DNA of 64,000 bases from Endobacter medicaginis (GTDB lineage Bacteria > Pseudomonadota > Alphaproteobacteria > Acetobacterales > Acetobacteraceae), in the NCBI RefSeq assembly GCF_014192375.1, contig NZ_JACHXV010000004.1, positions 124,001 through 188,000 on the forward strand. Reading direction: 5' to 3'. Both the position numbers and the translations under genes were made by a program. Below, in pieces: positions 46,426-55,947 of the stretch. The notes under the pieces were generated by a model. The model saw only the letters and a program-made list of their open reading frames with translations. It was not told the DNA's origin and made no database searches. Positions within the stretch are counted from its first letter, which is position 1. Every line of letters starts with the position of its first letter.

Positions 46426-46560
46426 TGGTCGGGAAATCCCTTACAAAAAATCGGCCCATCCGGCGATCGGGCCACGAAAAGCGATGACGGGGCTGCGGGG
46501 CATCGACGGGAGCGGCGGGTCTGACGAGAGTGGGCGCTCCCTGCCCCGTCCCGCCTGGTC

Positions 46561-46645
<85 letters not shown>

Positions 46646-46671
46646 TTCAGCCGCAGCCGTGAGCGGCGGCT

Positions 46672-48150
46672 TTAGCCCAACGCCTTCCGCCGGGCAAGGG
46701 CGTGCGCCTCCGCCCAGGCGGTGCCGAGCCAGGGGGCGATGTCCTCGGCGATCACGCCATCGCCGGACCGGCCGTGCCGGGCGAGTTGGGCGGCATGGCC
46801 GTGCAGCCAGACCGCAGCACAGGCGGCATCGAAATCGTCGATCCCGCGTGCCAGCAGGGCCCCGGTGATACCCGACAGCACGTCCCCTGCCCCGGCCGTC
46901 GCCAGCACCGGCGGCGCGTCGGTATTGATCGCGATCCGGCCATCGGGAGCGGCGATCACGGTATCGGTGCCCTTGAGCACCACCACCGCGCCGATCGCCT
47001 TCGCCGCCGCACGCACCTCGTCGGGGCGTCCGCGCCAGTCGGGCGAGGTGGACGAACGACCGAACACCTTCGCGAACTCGCCGACATGCGGGGTGACGAT
47101 GCGCACGCCGCGCAGCCGCTTCGGCCGGCCGGCGCAGGCGGCGAGCGCGCCGGCATCGGCAATGACCTGGCGCCCGGCCTTGAGCAGCAGCTTCAGCGCC
47201 TCGCCCGCCTGTGCGGGCGGCAGGCCGGGGCCGCAGACCCAGGCGAGTCGGCGCGGATCGACGACCTGCGCCGAAAGCGGGGACGCATCGACGATCAGAC
47301 CGGGATCGCCGGTCCGGTAGAGATCGGCGCCGCTCTCCGCGGCGATGGTGACCAACCCGGCGCCGGCACGGCGCGCGGCACCGGCGGCGAGACGCGCCGC
47401 ACCGGTCATCTCGGCCGCACCGATCACGCCGACCGCGCCGCGGCTGTATTTGTGGCTGTCGCCGCCGCCGGCCGCGGTGTCGGGGGCGAGCGGCGGCAGC
47501 GTCCACAGTCCCGGGGCGTTGCGCCAGGCGTCGAGTTCCAAGCGCTCCAGAGCCGCAGGCGGGATGCCGATATCGACGATCTCCAACGTGCCGCACAGCG
47601 CCCGGCCGGGCAGCAGATAGTGGCCCGGACGCGCCCAGGACAGCGCGATGGTCAGGTCGGCGGCGCGCACCCTGCCCTTCGCCAGTCCGGTGGCGCCATC
47701 GAGGCCGCTCGGCACGTCGATCGCGGCCAGGGCAGGTGCTGCGGCGAGCAGATCGGCGACGCGGTCGTCGATGTCGCGGCTGAGCCCCGCGCCGAACACC
47801 GCGTCGACCACCAGCCCGGCACGGGCGGCCGCCTCGGGCAGGAACAGCGCGATGGGCCCGCGCCACCGCGCGGCCATCGCCGCCGCCGGACTGCCCTCGC
47901 GCGGCGGCGAGAGTGCTGCGACGCGCACCGGCCAGCCGGCACGTTCGAGATGACGCGCGACCACATAGCCGTCGCCGCCATTCGCACCCGGCCCGCAGGC
48001 GACCAGCACCGGGCGCGGCGTCCAGTGCCGCAGGATCGCACGCGCCGCCATCCGGCCGGCATTCTCCATCCAGGCCAGCACATCGCCAGCCGAATCGATG
48101 GCAGCGGTCTGCGCGGGGGTCAGCAGGGCGAGGCGGTTCGGTGCGGTCAT
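46672..48150 (-). CDS. nnrED: Bifunctional NAD(P)HX epimerase/dehydratase
   Basis: Repairs damaged hydrated NAD(P)H. The N-terminal epimerase domain (YjeF_N, residues about 1-205) has CGPGANGGDGYVVARHL and AIDVPSGLDG. The C-terminal ADP-dependent dehydratase (carbohydrate-kinase-like, about 225-490) has SHKYSRGAVGVIG, CGPGLPPAQ, TPHVGEFAKVFG and NTDAPPVLATAGAGDVLSG. The 492-residue fused form is common in proteobacteria. The ATG at 48150 matches the family start. It follows tRNA-Leu on the map and is divergent from a small membrane protein gene at 48219. Confidence 0.93.
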   Translation of the reverse strand: MTAPNRLALLTPAQTAAIDSAGDVLAWMENAGRMAARAILRHWTPRPVLVACGPGANGGDGYVVARHLERAGWPVRVAALSPPREGSPAAAMAARWRGPIALFLPEAAARAGLVVDAVFGAGLSRDIDDRVADLLAAAPALAAIDVPSGLDGATGLAKGRVRAADLTIALSWARPGHYLLPGRALCGTLEIVDIGIPPAALERLELDAWRNAPGLWTLPPLAPDTAAGGGDSHKYSRGAVGVIGAAEMTGAARLAAGAARRAGAGLVTIAAESGADLYRTGDPGLIVDASPLSAQVVDPRRLAWVCGPGLPPAQAGEALKLLLKAGRQVIADAGALAACAGRPKRLRGVRIVTPHVGEFAKVFGRSSTSPDWRGRPDEVRAAAKAIGAVVVLKGTDTVIAAPDGRIAINTDAPPVLATAGAGDVLSGITGALLARGIDDFDAACAAVWLHGHAAQLARHGRSGDGVIAEDIAPWLGTAWAEAHALARRKALG

Positions 48151-48218
48151 CTCCCGTCCCAACGCGAAATCGCGTAGAGAGTGCCGCAACCGAACGCCGA
48201 TCACGGAGCAATTCTCCC

Positions 48219-48689
48219 ATGCCTGCCGCTTCAACCCTGTGGGGCCTCGTGCTCGCCATCCATCTGCTCGGCATGGCGGTCTGGGTCGGGGGCATGGCCT
48301 ATGCGCTGTTCGTGCTGCGCCCCAGCCTCGGCCTGCTGGACGCCACCCCGCGCATCTCGGTGCATCTGCAGAGCCTGCACCGGTTCTTCCGCATCGTGTG
48401 GCATGCGATGCCGATGGTGCTGATTTCCGGCTGGGCAATGCTCTATGGCGTCTACGGCGCGGCGGCCAACGCGGAGTGGCACATCCAGGCGATGCAGGGG
48501 CTCGGGATCGTGATGGCGGCGGTATTCGCCTACATCTTCTTCGGCCCCTACCGCAGCCTGCGGCGGGCCATCCGCCCGGCACCGGCGACGCTGGAGAAGG
48601 TGCGCAGGCTGGTGTCGGTCAACCTGCTGCTGGGCGTGATCGTGGTGACGATCGCCGCCCTCGGTCACGCCTTCCCGGTCGCCGGCTGA
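48219..48689 (+). CDS. CopD-like integral membrane protein
   Basis: A 156-residue inner-membrane protein with four predicted helices (about 5-28, 48-70, 83-103, 130-150). The first helix, LAIHLLGMAVWVGGMAYALFVLRP, is typical of CopD/PcoD-domain proteins; histidines in helices 1 and 2 (HLL, HRFF, WHAM) could bind heme or copper. Other copper genes are not nearby, so the substrate link is only by family. GGAG lies ten bases before the ATG. It is divergent from nnrED and convergent with the next gene. Confidence 0.7.
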   Translation: MPAASTLWGLVLAIHLLGMAVWVGGMAYALFVLRPSLGLLDATPRISVHLQSLHRFFRIVWHAMPMVLISGWAMLYGVYGAAANAEWHIQAMQGLGIVMAAVFAYIFFGPYRSLRRAIRPAPATLEKVRRLVSVNLLLGVIVVTIAALGHAFPVAG

Positions 48690-48698
48690 GCCGCGTCA

Positions 48699-49031
48699 TC
48701 AGCGCCAGTAGGGCGCAACCCAGACATTGCGCCAGCCGCGCCTGACCCAATGTCCCGGCACCCAGGCGTGGCGGTAGCGGACCGCCACATAGTGGCCCGG
48801 CACCCAGCCATAACCGCCGCCATTCCACTCCCATGCACCGCGCACCCAATACATTGCCGGACCGGGCGGCGGGGGTGGCGGGGGCGGTTCGAAACGGACC
48901 GGGGGTGGCGGTGGCGGCGGCCCCCAAGGCTGGGCGGCGGCGGGTCGGACCGCCACGCCGGACGCGAGTGCGGCGACCGCGAGCCCTCCCAGCACGACAC
49001 TGCGCATCCGGGCCGGCAGGTGGGTGAACAT
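48699..49031 (-). CDS. Small secreted Pro-rich protein with WVPGHW-type repeats
   Basis: A 110-residue exported protein. It has a signal peptide (MFTHLPARMRSVVLGGL, cleavage AAAQ near residue 33), then two polyproline stretches, then a Trp/Tyr/Gly-rich part with repeated units WVPGHYVAV, WVPGHWVRR and WRNVWVAPYW. Such YxWxxGxW repeats occur in small proteobacterial envelope proteins of unknown role. AAGGAGG seven bases before ATG 49031 is a strong ribosome site, so the 23 upstream codons are not used. It lies directly after valS on the minus strand. Confidence 0.72.
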   Translation of the reverse strand: MFTHLPARMRSVVLGGLAVAALASGVAVRPAAAQPWGPPPPPPPVRFEPPPPPPPPGPAMYWVRGAWEWNGGGYGWVPGHYVAVRYRHAWVPGHWVRRGWRNVWVAPYWR

Positions 49032-49124
49032 CGGCAAACCTCCTTGTTGTCCTGCCGATGAAACGGGCGGATCGTGGCGTTTGCGCGGCGGCCGCGTCAC
49101 ATCATGTTGCCGCCGCGCGCGACG

Positions 49125-51833
49125 TCAGCCGAGCCGTGAGAGCGCGGCGTCGAGGCGCTCGATATCGGCGCTCCAGCCGGCGACGCGGTCGCGGTTCTCC
49201 TCCACCACCTCGGGCTTGGCGCGGGCGACGAAATCGGGATTGTCGAGCTTGCGCTGGCTCTTCTCGCGTTCCGCCACCAGACGTGCGCGCTCCTTGCCCA
49301 GACGCGCACGCTCGGCCTCGAGATCGACGATGCCCTCGAGCGGGATCACCAGCGTCGCCTCATCGAGCACGAGCTGTGCCGCACCCTTCGGCAACGAACC
49401 GCCGAGCACGGCGATCTCGCACACCCGTCCCATGCGACGCAGCGCCTCCGACCAGCGCTCCGCGCGCGCCAGGGTGCGCGGGGCCGCGTCGCGCAGCAGC
49501 AGCGGCGCCAGCACAGAGGGTGCCACGCCCATCTCCGTGCGCAGGGCGCGCAACTCGCCGATCAGCCGGGTCAGCCAGTCGATCTCCTCACGCGCCTCCG
49601 CAGCGCCCGCGGGCGCCAGGCCGGGCTGGGGCCAGTCCGCGGCGGCCAGCGTGCCCGATCCGCCGAAGCCGAACGACTCCCACAGCGTCTCGGTCACGAA
49701 CGGCATCACCGGCTGCATCAGGCGCAGCAGCGTGCCGAGCACATGCGCGATCACCGCACGCAGCTCGTCCTGCGCCGCTCCCGCCTCGCCCGCCAGCAGG
49801 GGCTTGGCGAGTTCGAGCAGCCAGTCGCAGAACACGTTCCAGGTGAAACGGTAGAGGCTGGCGGCGTACTCGTCGAAGCGGAACGCCTCCAGCGCAGCCG
49901 TCGCCTCGGCGATCACCCGGTCGGTCTCGGAGAGAATCCAGTGCGAGATCGGCTGGGTGGCGGTGGCCGGGTCGAAGCCGGGCACCGGCGCGACGGCGTT
50001 CATCTCGCAGAAGCGTGCGGCATTCCACAGCTTGGTGACGAAGCTGCGATACTCCTTCACCCGCGACGGGCCGAGCTTGATGTCGCGGCCCGGACCGGTG
50101 AGCGCGCAGATGGTGAAGCGCAGCGCATCGGCGCCGAACTCGTCGATCAGCGTGATCGGATCGAGCCCGTTGCCGAGGCTCTTCGACATCTTGCGGCCCT
50201 GCTCGTCGCGCACCAGACCGTGCATGCACACGGTGCGGAACGGAACCTCGCCGGTGATGTGCAGGCCGAACATCATCATCCGGGCCACCCAGAAGAAGAT
50301 GATGTCGAAGCCGGTGACCAGCACGTCGGTCGGATAGTAGCGCTCGAACTCGGGGGTCTTGCGGGGCCAGCCGAGGGTGGAGAACGGCCATAGCCCCGAG
50401 CTGAACCAGGTATCCAGCACGTCCGGATCCTGTTCGAGCGCGGTCTCGGTGCCGTAATGCACCCGCGCCTGCGCCTGCGCCTCCGCGGCATCGAGAGCGA
50501 CGAAGACATGGCCGTCGGGGCCATACCAGGCCGGGATGCGATGCCCCCACCAGAGCTGGCGACTGATGCACCACGGCTTGATGTCGCGCATCCAGGCGAA
50601 GAAGGTGTTTTCCCAACTGCGCGGCACGAACACCGTGCGCCCCTGCTCGACCGCCTCGATCGCGGGCTTCGCCAGGGTGGCCGCGTCGCAGTACCACTGC
50701 GTGGTCAGGCGCGGCTCGACGATCGCGCCGCCGCGTTCGGCATGCGGCACCTGAAGCGTGTGCGGCTCGACGCGCTCGAGCCAGCCGAGGCGCTCGAGTT
50801 CGGCGACGATCGCGCGCCGCGCGGCCTCGCGGGGCTGGCCATCGATGCCGGTGACGAAATCGCGCGACGACAGGCCATCGATCTCGACCAGATCGCTCTC
50901 AATCTCGGCGATGGTCAGCTTCGCCTGCGCATCGAGAATGGTCGGCATCGGCAGGTCGTGGCGTCGGCCGACCTCGAAATCGTTGAAATCGTGCGCTGGC
51001 GTGATCTTGACCGCGCCGGTGCCCTTCTCGGGATCGGAATAGGCGTCGGCGACGATCGGGATCAGCCGGCCGGTCAGCGGCAGCACCACATGGCGGCCGA
51101 CCAGGGCGGCATAGCGGTCATCCTCGGGATGCACCGCAACCGCCGAATCGCCGAGCATGGTCTCGGGGCGGGTGGTGGCCACCGTGATGGTCTCGTCCGT
51201 CGGCCGCCCGGCCGAATCGGCGAGCGGGTAGCGCAGATACCACATCGAGCCGCGCGTCTCGCGGTTCTCGACCTCGATGTCCGACAGCGCCGAGCCGAAT
51301 TCCGGATCCCAGTTGACCAGCCGGCGGTCGCGATAGATCAGCCCCTCGCGAAACAGCCGCACGAACACCGTGCGCACCGCCTCCGACAGCCCCTCGTCCA
51401 TGGTGAAGCGCTCGCGCGACCAGTCGGGCGAGGCGCCGAGGCGGCGGAGCTGGCGGGTGATGGTGTCGCCAGACTGCGCCTTCCACTGCCAGACGCGCTC
51501 GATGAAGGCGTCGCGGCCGATCTGCTTGCGGTCGATGCCGTCCTTCGCGAGCTGACGCTCGACCACCATCTGGGTGGCGATGCCGGCATGGTCGGTGCCG
51601 GGCTGCCACAGCGCATCGCGCCCTTCCATGCGGCGCCAGCGGACCAGCACGTCCTGGAGCGTGTTGTCGAGCGCGTGGCCGGCATGCAGCGTGCCGGTGA
51701 CGTTCGGCGGCGGCATCATGATGGAGAAGGGTCGCTTGTTCGACTCCGGATGCGCCGCGAAACGGCCATCCGCCTCCCATTGCGCGTATTGGCGCTGCTC
51801 ACTGGCGGCAGCATCGAACGACTTGTCGAGCAT
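49125..51833 (-). CDS. valS: Valyl-tRNA synthetase
   Basis: Charges tRNA-Val. The 902-residue class I synthetase has the HIGH-type motif PPPNVTGTLHAGHAL near residue 45, the CP1 editing domain (TTRPETMLGDSAVAVHP), WWGHRIPAWYG, KMSKSLGNG near 550, an anticodon-binding domain and the C-terminal coiled coil (RLGKERARLVAEREKSQRKL) that ValS uses to hold tRNA. Length and all motifs are normal. It follows popZ after 90 bases, as in many alphaproteobacteria. Confidence 0.98.
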   Translation of the reverse strand: MLDKSFDAAASEQRQYAQWEADGRFAAHPESNKRPFSIMMPPPNVTGTLHAGHALDNTLQDVLVRWRRMEGRDALWQPGTDHAGIATQMVVERQLAKDGIDRKQIGRDAFIERVWQWKAQSGDTITRQLRRLGASPDWSRERFTMDEGLSEAVRTVFVRLFREGLIYRDRRLVNWDPEFGSALSDIEVENRETRGSMWYLRYPLADSAGRPTDETITVATTRPETMLGDSAVAVHPEDDRYAALVGRHVVLPLTGRLIPIVADAYSDPEKGTGAVKITPAHDFNDFEVGRRHDLPMPTILDAQAKLTIAEIESDLVEIDGLSSRDFVTGIDGQPREAARRAIVAELERLGWLERVEPHTLQVPHAERGGAIVEPRLTTQWYCDAATLAKPAIEAVEQGRTVFVPRSWENTFFAWMRDIKPWCISRQLWWGHRIPAWYGPDGHVFVALDAAEAQAQARVHYGTETALEQDPDVLDTWFSSGLWPFSTLGWPRKTPEFERYYPTDVLVTGFDIIFFWVARMMMFGLHITGEVPFRTVCMHGLVRDEQGRKMSKSLGNGLDPITLIDEFGADALRFTICALTGPGRDIKLGPSRVKEYRSFVTKLWNAARFCEMNAVAPVPGFDPATATQPISHWILSETDRVIAEATAALEAFRFDEYAASLYRFTWNVFCDWLLELAKPLLAGEAGAAQDELRAVIAHVLGTLLRLMQPVMPFVTETLWESFGFGGSGTLAAADWPQPGLAPAGAAEAREEIDWLTRLIGELRALRTEMGVAPSVLAPLLLRDAAPRTLARAERWSEALRRMGRVCEIAVLGGSLPKGAAQLVLDEATLVIPLEGIVDLEAERARLGKERARLVAEREKSQRKLDNPDFVARAKPEVVEENRDRVAGWSADIERLDAALSRLG

Positions 51834-51923
51834 GGGGGTCAGGACGGGCTTTCGGCGTGGATCAGGAGAGCGCGGGTGTCCGCCCGCACGGGCGGCGGTG
51901 TCAACCCGCGCGCCCGCCGGACG

Positions 51924-52463
51924 TCAGGATGTGCCGGAGATGCGGGCGATCTCGGCGCGCACCATCCGCTCCACCATCGGCGGCAGGTGAACGTCGAGCC
52001 AGGTCCGCAGCAGCTCGCGGACCTCGTCACGCACCACATCCTCGATGGTCAGCCCACCGGACCGATAGACGGATGCGGACGGCTCGGCGGCCGGGGGGTG
52101 CTGGGCGGCAAGGGCCGCGCGCAGCGTGGCCAGCGACGCAGCGCTCTCGCTGGCCGGCCCCTCCCTGAGCAGCGGCTCCGCCGGGAGGTCCGACGGACCG
52201 GCGGCCTGCGGCAGGACTGTCTCGGCGATCTGCGGCTGGTGAAGATCGGCCACCGGCTCGGCCGCGGCCGGATGCACGGGCGCGGGCTCGGGGTCGACCC
52301 GCATCGAGCGATGCAGGTCGATCACCTCCTCCGCGGGAAGCTCGGCCGCGTCCGATGCGGACGCCTCTGCCTCGTCGGAATGCAGGATGCGCCGGATCGA
52401 CGCGAGGATATCGTCCATATCGCCCTCGGTGCCATCGCCGGGGGCCTTCGATCCAGGTTCCAT
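51924..52463 (-). CDS. popZ: PopZ-like polar organising protein (DUF2497)
   Basis: A 179-residue scaffold that in Caulobacter forms a polymer at the cell pole and tethers ParB-parS. The three-part layout is clear: the N-terminal hub helix MDDILASIRRIL (from residue 16), a Pro/Glu/Ala-rich disordered middle (about 35-135) and the C-terminal oligomerisation helices GLTIEDVVRDEVRELLRTWL and PPMVERMVRAEIARI. ATG 52463 has CGGGAG eight bases upstream; the ATG nine codons earlier does not. Its place between tolC and valS is the conserved alphaproteobacterial context. Confidence 0.88.
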   Translation of the reverse strand: MEPGSKAPGDGTEGDMDDILASIRRILHSDEAEASASDAAELPAEEVIDLHRSMRVDPEPAPVHPAAAEPVADLHQPQIAETVLPQAAGPSDLPAEPLLREGPASESAASLATLRAALAAQHPPAAEPSASVYRSGGLTIEDVVRDEVRELLRTWLDVHLPPMVERMVRAEIARISGTS

Positions 52464-52512
52464 CGTCCGCACTCCCGTCATGGCCGTCACCGGCGCGCTG
52501 CCCGCTGCGTGG

Positions 52513-54015
52513 TCATCGTCCCGGCTGGGTCAGCGCGTAGTCGCCCGTGCCCCAGAGCCGGTTCTTGACCGCATTGTAATAGGCGGTGTCGTCATACAGC
52601 GGCACGTTGAGATGCAGGTCTCGCGCCGTCAGCCTGCCGGCGGCCTGCGCGGCCTGATAGGAGGCGTAGACCATGTTGCTGAGCGCCTGCACCAGCGAGA
52701 CCTGGGCGGTCAGCAGGGTCTGCTGCTGCTGGAGCACCTCGAGCGTGGTCGAGGTGCCGACGATCGCCTGCCGCTCGACGCCGTCGAGCGCCACCACGCC
52801 GGCCCGGATGGCGGCGCGGCTGCTCTCGATCGAGGCGCGATAGGCGGTGAGGTTCTGCCAGGCCGCCACCGTCTGCTGCACCGCCTCGCGACGCTGCACA
52901 TCGACCTGTCGGTGCGCCTGCTCGGCGGTCTGCCGCGCCTGACGCACGGCGGCATATTCGCTGCCGCCCTGATAGATCGGCACCTGGAGCTGCACGAGGG
53001 CGGCCAGGCCGCGCGAACTGTAGCCGGCCTGACCCTGGTTCTGGGTGTCATAGGCCTGACCTTGGAGACTGAGCTTGGGCATCAGCGCCGCGAAGGCGAC
53101 ATCCACCTGATCCTTGGCGGCGGATTCGGCGAACAGCGCCGCGACGACGTTGGGGTTGTTCTCGCCGGCGAGCGCGATGGCGTCTTTCTGGGTACGCACG
53201 GGCAGGGTCAGCGGCTGCGGTGGCTCCAGATTGGGCGCCGGGGGGGCGCCGACATACTGGGTGTAGGTGGCGATCGCGGTCTGGAGCGTGCCCTCGGATT
53301 GCTGACGCTGCGCCCGCGCGGTCGCGAGTGCGGATTCCGCCTGCGCGACATCGGTGCGGGTGATCTCGCCGACACGGAAACGGTCGGTGGTGGCGCGGAC
53401 CTGTTCCTCGAGCACCTTCTCGTTGTTGGTGTTGAGCTGCACGAGCTGCTGGTCGAGCACCACCGAGATGTAGGAATTGACCACGTTGAGCATCACCTGC
53501 TGCTCGGTGGCGAGCAGGGTGGCGCGCTCCGACATCACGCGGTTGACGGCCTGATGCGTGGTCGCGGTGGTGCGACCGCCGGAATAGAGCGGCTGGTTGA
53601 TGGTGCCCGACACGCTGTGACCGAAGGCATGCAGCGGCAGCAGGGTATTCTGACTGATGGGACGGCCGGCGGCGTCGACACCCCTCGACGTATAGTGCGA
53701 GTTACCGTCGTAGTAGCTCTCGGACGCGGTGATCGACACGGTCGGCCGCCACCCGGCGAGCGCGGTCGGCACGTCCTCGTCGACACTGCGCAGGTTTGCG
53801 CGCTCGGCCTTCAGCGTCGGATTGTTGAGATAGGCATAGGCCATCGCCTGCTGGAGCGTATGCGGCACCAGGGTGGGCGGGCCGCTGCCATCGTATTTCT
53901 GGGCACAGGCGGGACCGGCGCCGCCGAACGCGGTGCCTGCGCAGAGCAGGGCCGCAAGCCCGGCCCGGCGCAGCGGGAGGGGTGCGCCCGCGGCAGAAAT
54001 GTCGTGAGATCCCAT
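52513..54015 (-). CDS. tolC: TolC family outer-membrane channel
   Basis: A 500-residue outer-membrane exit duct for type I secretion and efflux. The signal peptide ends near PACAQ (residue 39). Two OEP repeats follow, beginning with AYAYLNNPTLKAERANLRS and GENNPNVVAALFAESAAKDQ, each with the long helices of the periplasmic tunnel and short strands of the beta-barrel (NQPLYSGGRT, QVPIYQGGSE). There is no lipobox, in contrast to the efflux factor at 25618. ATG 54015 has CAGGAG upstream; earlier in-frame ATGs would bury the signal peptide. pcm lies upstream and popZ downstream. Confidence 0.93.
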   Translation of the reverse strand: MGSHDISAAGAPLPLRRAGLAALLCAGTAFGGAGPACAQKYDGSGPPTLVPHTLQQAMAYAYLNNPTLKAERANLRSVDEDVPTALAGWRPTVSITASESYYDGNSHYTSRGVDAAGRPISQNTLLPLHAFGHSVSGTINQPLYSGGRTTATTHQAVNRVMSERATLLATEQQVMLNVVNSYISVVLDQQLVQLNTNNEKVLEEQVRATTDRFRVGEITRTDVAQAESALATARAQRQQSEGTLQTAIATYTQYVGAPPAPNLEPPQPLTLPVRTQKDAIALAGENNPNVVAALFAESAAKDQVDVAFAALMPKLSLQGQAYDTQNQGQAGYSSRGLAALVQLQVPIYQGGSEYAAVRQARQTAEQAHRQVDVQRREAVQQTVAAWQNLTAYRASIESSRAAIRAGVVALDGVERQAIVGTSTTLEVLQQQQTLLTAQVSLVQALSNMVYASYQAAQAAGRLTARDLHLNVPLYDDTAYYNAVKNRLWGTGDYALTQPGR

Positions 54016-54121
54016 CCAGCTCCACTCCTGCGCCCGGCGGCCCTGTGCCGGCCCATCCGCCGCATCCATCGATGATACGGTGCGACCCGTTAAGAAAACC
54101 CCAAACATGCGGTCCCCGCCC

Positions 54122-54886
54122 TCAGAACACGAAGGCGGGCGCTGCGGCGAGTTCGGCGATCGGCCGCACCGCCGCGTCGAACAGTGGCACCGGTCGCAGA
54201 CCGCCGCCCACCTCCTCGGCCAGCGACGCGCAGGCCACCCGCCCGGCCCGCTGCGGCGAGATCACCGTCACCACCCGGCCGCCGGCCCGAAGCTGGGCGG
54301 CGAGGGCGGACGGGATGCAGGCGACGGCGCCGTCGATGACGATCAGGTCGTAGGGCGCACCGGCGCCCACCCCGGCAGCGAGCGGGCCAACGCTCCAGAT
54401 CACCGGCTCGACCGAGCGCCGGTCGGCGAAGGTATCGCGATCGGCGGTGAGCGACGCGCCGAGCGCGGCGAGCGCCGGATCGCTCTCCAGCGCCACCACC
54501 TCAGCCCCCAGGCAGGCCAGCAGGGCCGCGACATAGCCCGTCGCTGCACCGACCAGCAGAACCTTCTCGCCGGCGCGCACGCCCGCGGCCTGGACCAGCC
54601 GGGCAATCACCCGCGGCTCGGTGAGCGCGCGCCCGGAGGTGATCTCCACCTCGCCGTCGCGATAGGCCAGCAGCCGGGCCGCCTCGGGCACGAAACGCTC
54701 ACGACGGATCTGCCGCATCGCCTCGATGATTCGCGGGTCGTTGACCTGGTTCGGCCGCACCTGCCCGTCGACCATCAACCCGCGTGCCTGGGCGAACGGA
54801 TCGCTCCCGGACGGGTGATGACCGGCGATTCGGGAATCGCCGGCAACCAGACCCGATGGCGCAACCATGCTGAGACTCTGGCTCAT
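54122..54886 (-). CDS. pcm: Protein-L-isoaspartate O-methyltransferase family protein
   Basis: A 254-residue SAM-dependent methyltransferase. The N-terminal MVDGQVRPNQVNDPRIIEAM and RERFVPEAARLLAYRDGEVEI are typical of the alphaproteobacterial PCMT-like protein found before tolC. The SAM site is VLLVGAATGYVAALLA, followed by VVALESDP. It contains the PCMT fold, but the canonical GSGYxxA loop is GAATGYVAA, and many members of this clade are not proven repair enzymes. The start at 54886 has AGGAT seven bases upstream and adds an unstructured 35-residue leader; MVAPSG at 54868 is an alternative. Confidence 0.82.
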   Translation of the reverse strand: MSQSLSMVAPSGLVAGDSRIAGHHPSGSDPFAQARGLMVDGQVRPNQVNDPRIIEAMRQIRRERFVPEAARLLAYRDGEVEITSGRALTEPRVIARLVQAAGVRAGEKVLLVGAATGYVAALLACLGAEVVALESDPALAALGASLTADRDTFADRRSVEPVIWSVGPLAAGVGAGAPYDLIVIDGAVACIPSALAAQLRAGGRVVTVISPQRAGRVACASLAEEVGGGLRPVPLFDAAVRPIAELAAAPAFVF

Positions 54887-55097
54887 CTGCCTATCCTGTC
54901 GAGACCGCATCCTGCCGGCGCACACGCGCCAGACCGGGCAAGTCTAGCCCGAAGCGCGCGCATCGCACAGCCCGCCTGACCGTATGGTCAATGGACGTGT
55001 CGCCGCAAGCACGTCGCCCGTCGCGCCCCTCGGGCCGTTCGACACTCCCTTGACCTCGACAGGCGCGCGCGACATACAGCGCGGACCCGCGCACCGA

Positions 55098-55171
55098 GGT
55101 CCGGTGGCAGAGTGGTGATGCAGCGGACTGCAAATCCGCGAATGTGGGTTCGATTCCCGCCCGGACCTCCA
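55098..55171 (+). tRNA. tRNA-Cys (anticodon GCA)
   Basis: Acceptor GGTCCGG/CCGGACC, D arm GGCAGAGTGGTGATGC, anticodon loop CTGCAAA (GCA), T arm GTGGGTTCGATTCCCGC, discriminator T and an encoded CCA end. Confidence 0.96.
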
Positions 55172-55195
55172 TTGCCCGACAGACGGCCCCGCTCC

Positions 55196-55861
55196 TCAGA
55201 CCCGCGCGTGAGCCAGATTCGCCTCGATCGCCAGCCGGGCAGTCTCCAGCATCGCGCGCAGATCCCCGCAGCTCGCGCCGTCGCGCGCCTGCACCGACAT
55301 GCCCTGCAACAGCGCGCCGATGAACCGGGCGAGGCTGTCGGGGCGGGTTTGCGGGCGCATCTCGCCCTCCTCGACGGCGCGGCGGATGCGTGTCTCGATG
55401 GCGCCGAGCATGTCAGCGCGCAGCCGCGCCGCCATCGCCGCAAGGGTGGCGTGTTCCTCCGCGCAGGTCAGCAGCGCCGTGGCGATCATGCAGCCCTGTG
55501 GCTTGTCGGGACAGCAATAGGCGCGAGCCGAATTCTCCAGCAGACCAAGCAGGCTGGGCTGGATGCGGCTCTCGCGCTCGAGCGAATCGACGAAGGCGGA
55601 CGCGACCTTCTGGCGGTACCAGCCAAGCGCCTCCTCGTAGAGCTCGGCCTTGGAGCCGAAGGCGGCGTAGAGGCTCTGCGCGGTGATGCCCATCGCGGCG
55701 GTGAGCACACTGATCGAGGCGCCCTCGTAACCCTGCGCCCAGAACGTCTCGACCGCCCGCGCCAAGGCCGCGGCCCGATCGAAGCCGCGCGGACGCCCGC
55801 GCGAACGGGTCGGCGCGGGAAGAGCGGGAGTCGACTGGGGGGAATTGGGCAGGTGGTCCAT
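55196..55861 (-). CDS. TetR/AcrR family transcriptional regulator
   Basis: A 221-residue regulator. A Pro/Arg-rich N-terminal tail with the AT-hook-like SRGRPRGFDR leads into the TetR domain (about 27-80; YEGASISVLTAAMGITAQSLYAAFGSK). The C-terminal part (GLLENSARAYCCPDKPQGCMIATALL) resembles the TetR_C_16/AefR-like subgroup and contains several cysteines. The long upstream open frame to 57130 is a shadow of the membrane-protein gene; ATG 55861 gives the family length. It has its own promoter gap of 86 bases and no clear target beside it. Confidence 0.85.
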   Translation of the reverse strand: MDHLPNSPQSTPALPAPTRSRGRPRGFDRAAALARAVETFWAQGYEGASISVLTAAMGITAQSLYAAFGSKAELYEEALGWYRQKVASAFVDSLERESRIQPSLLGLLENSARAYCCPDKPQGCMIATALLTCAEEHATLAAMAARLRADMLGAIETRIRRAVEEGEMRPQTRPDSLARFIGALLQGMSVQARDGASCGDLRAMLETARLAIEANLAHARV

Positions 55862-55947
55862 CACAGGTCTTGCCGCGTCGCGTCCTCTGCCGTCATCGAA
55901 CCTCCATGTAGCGCGACTATCGCACGATTGAAGACAAACGGCGCCGC

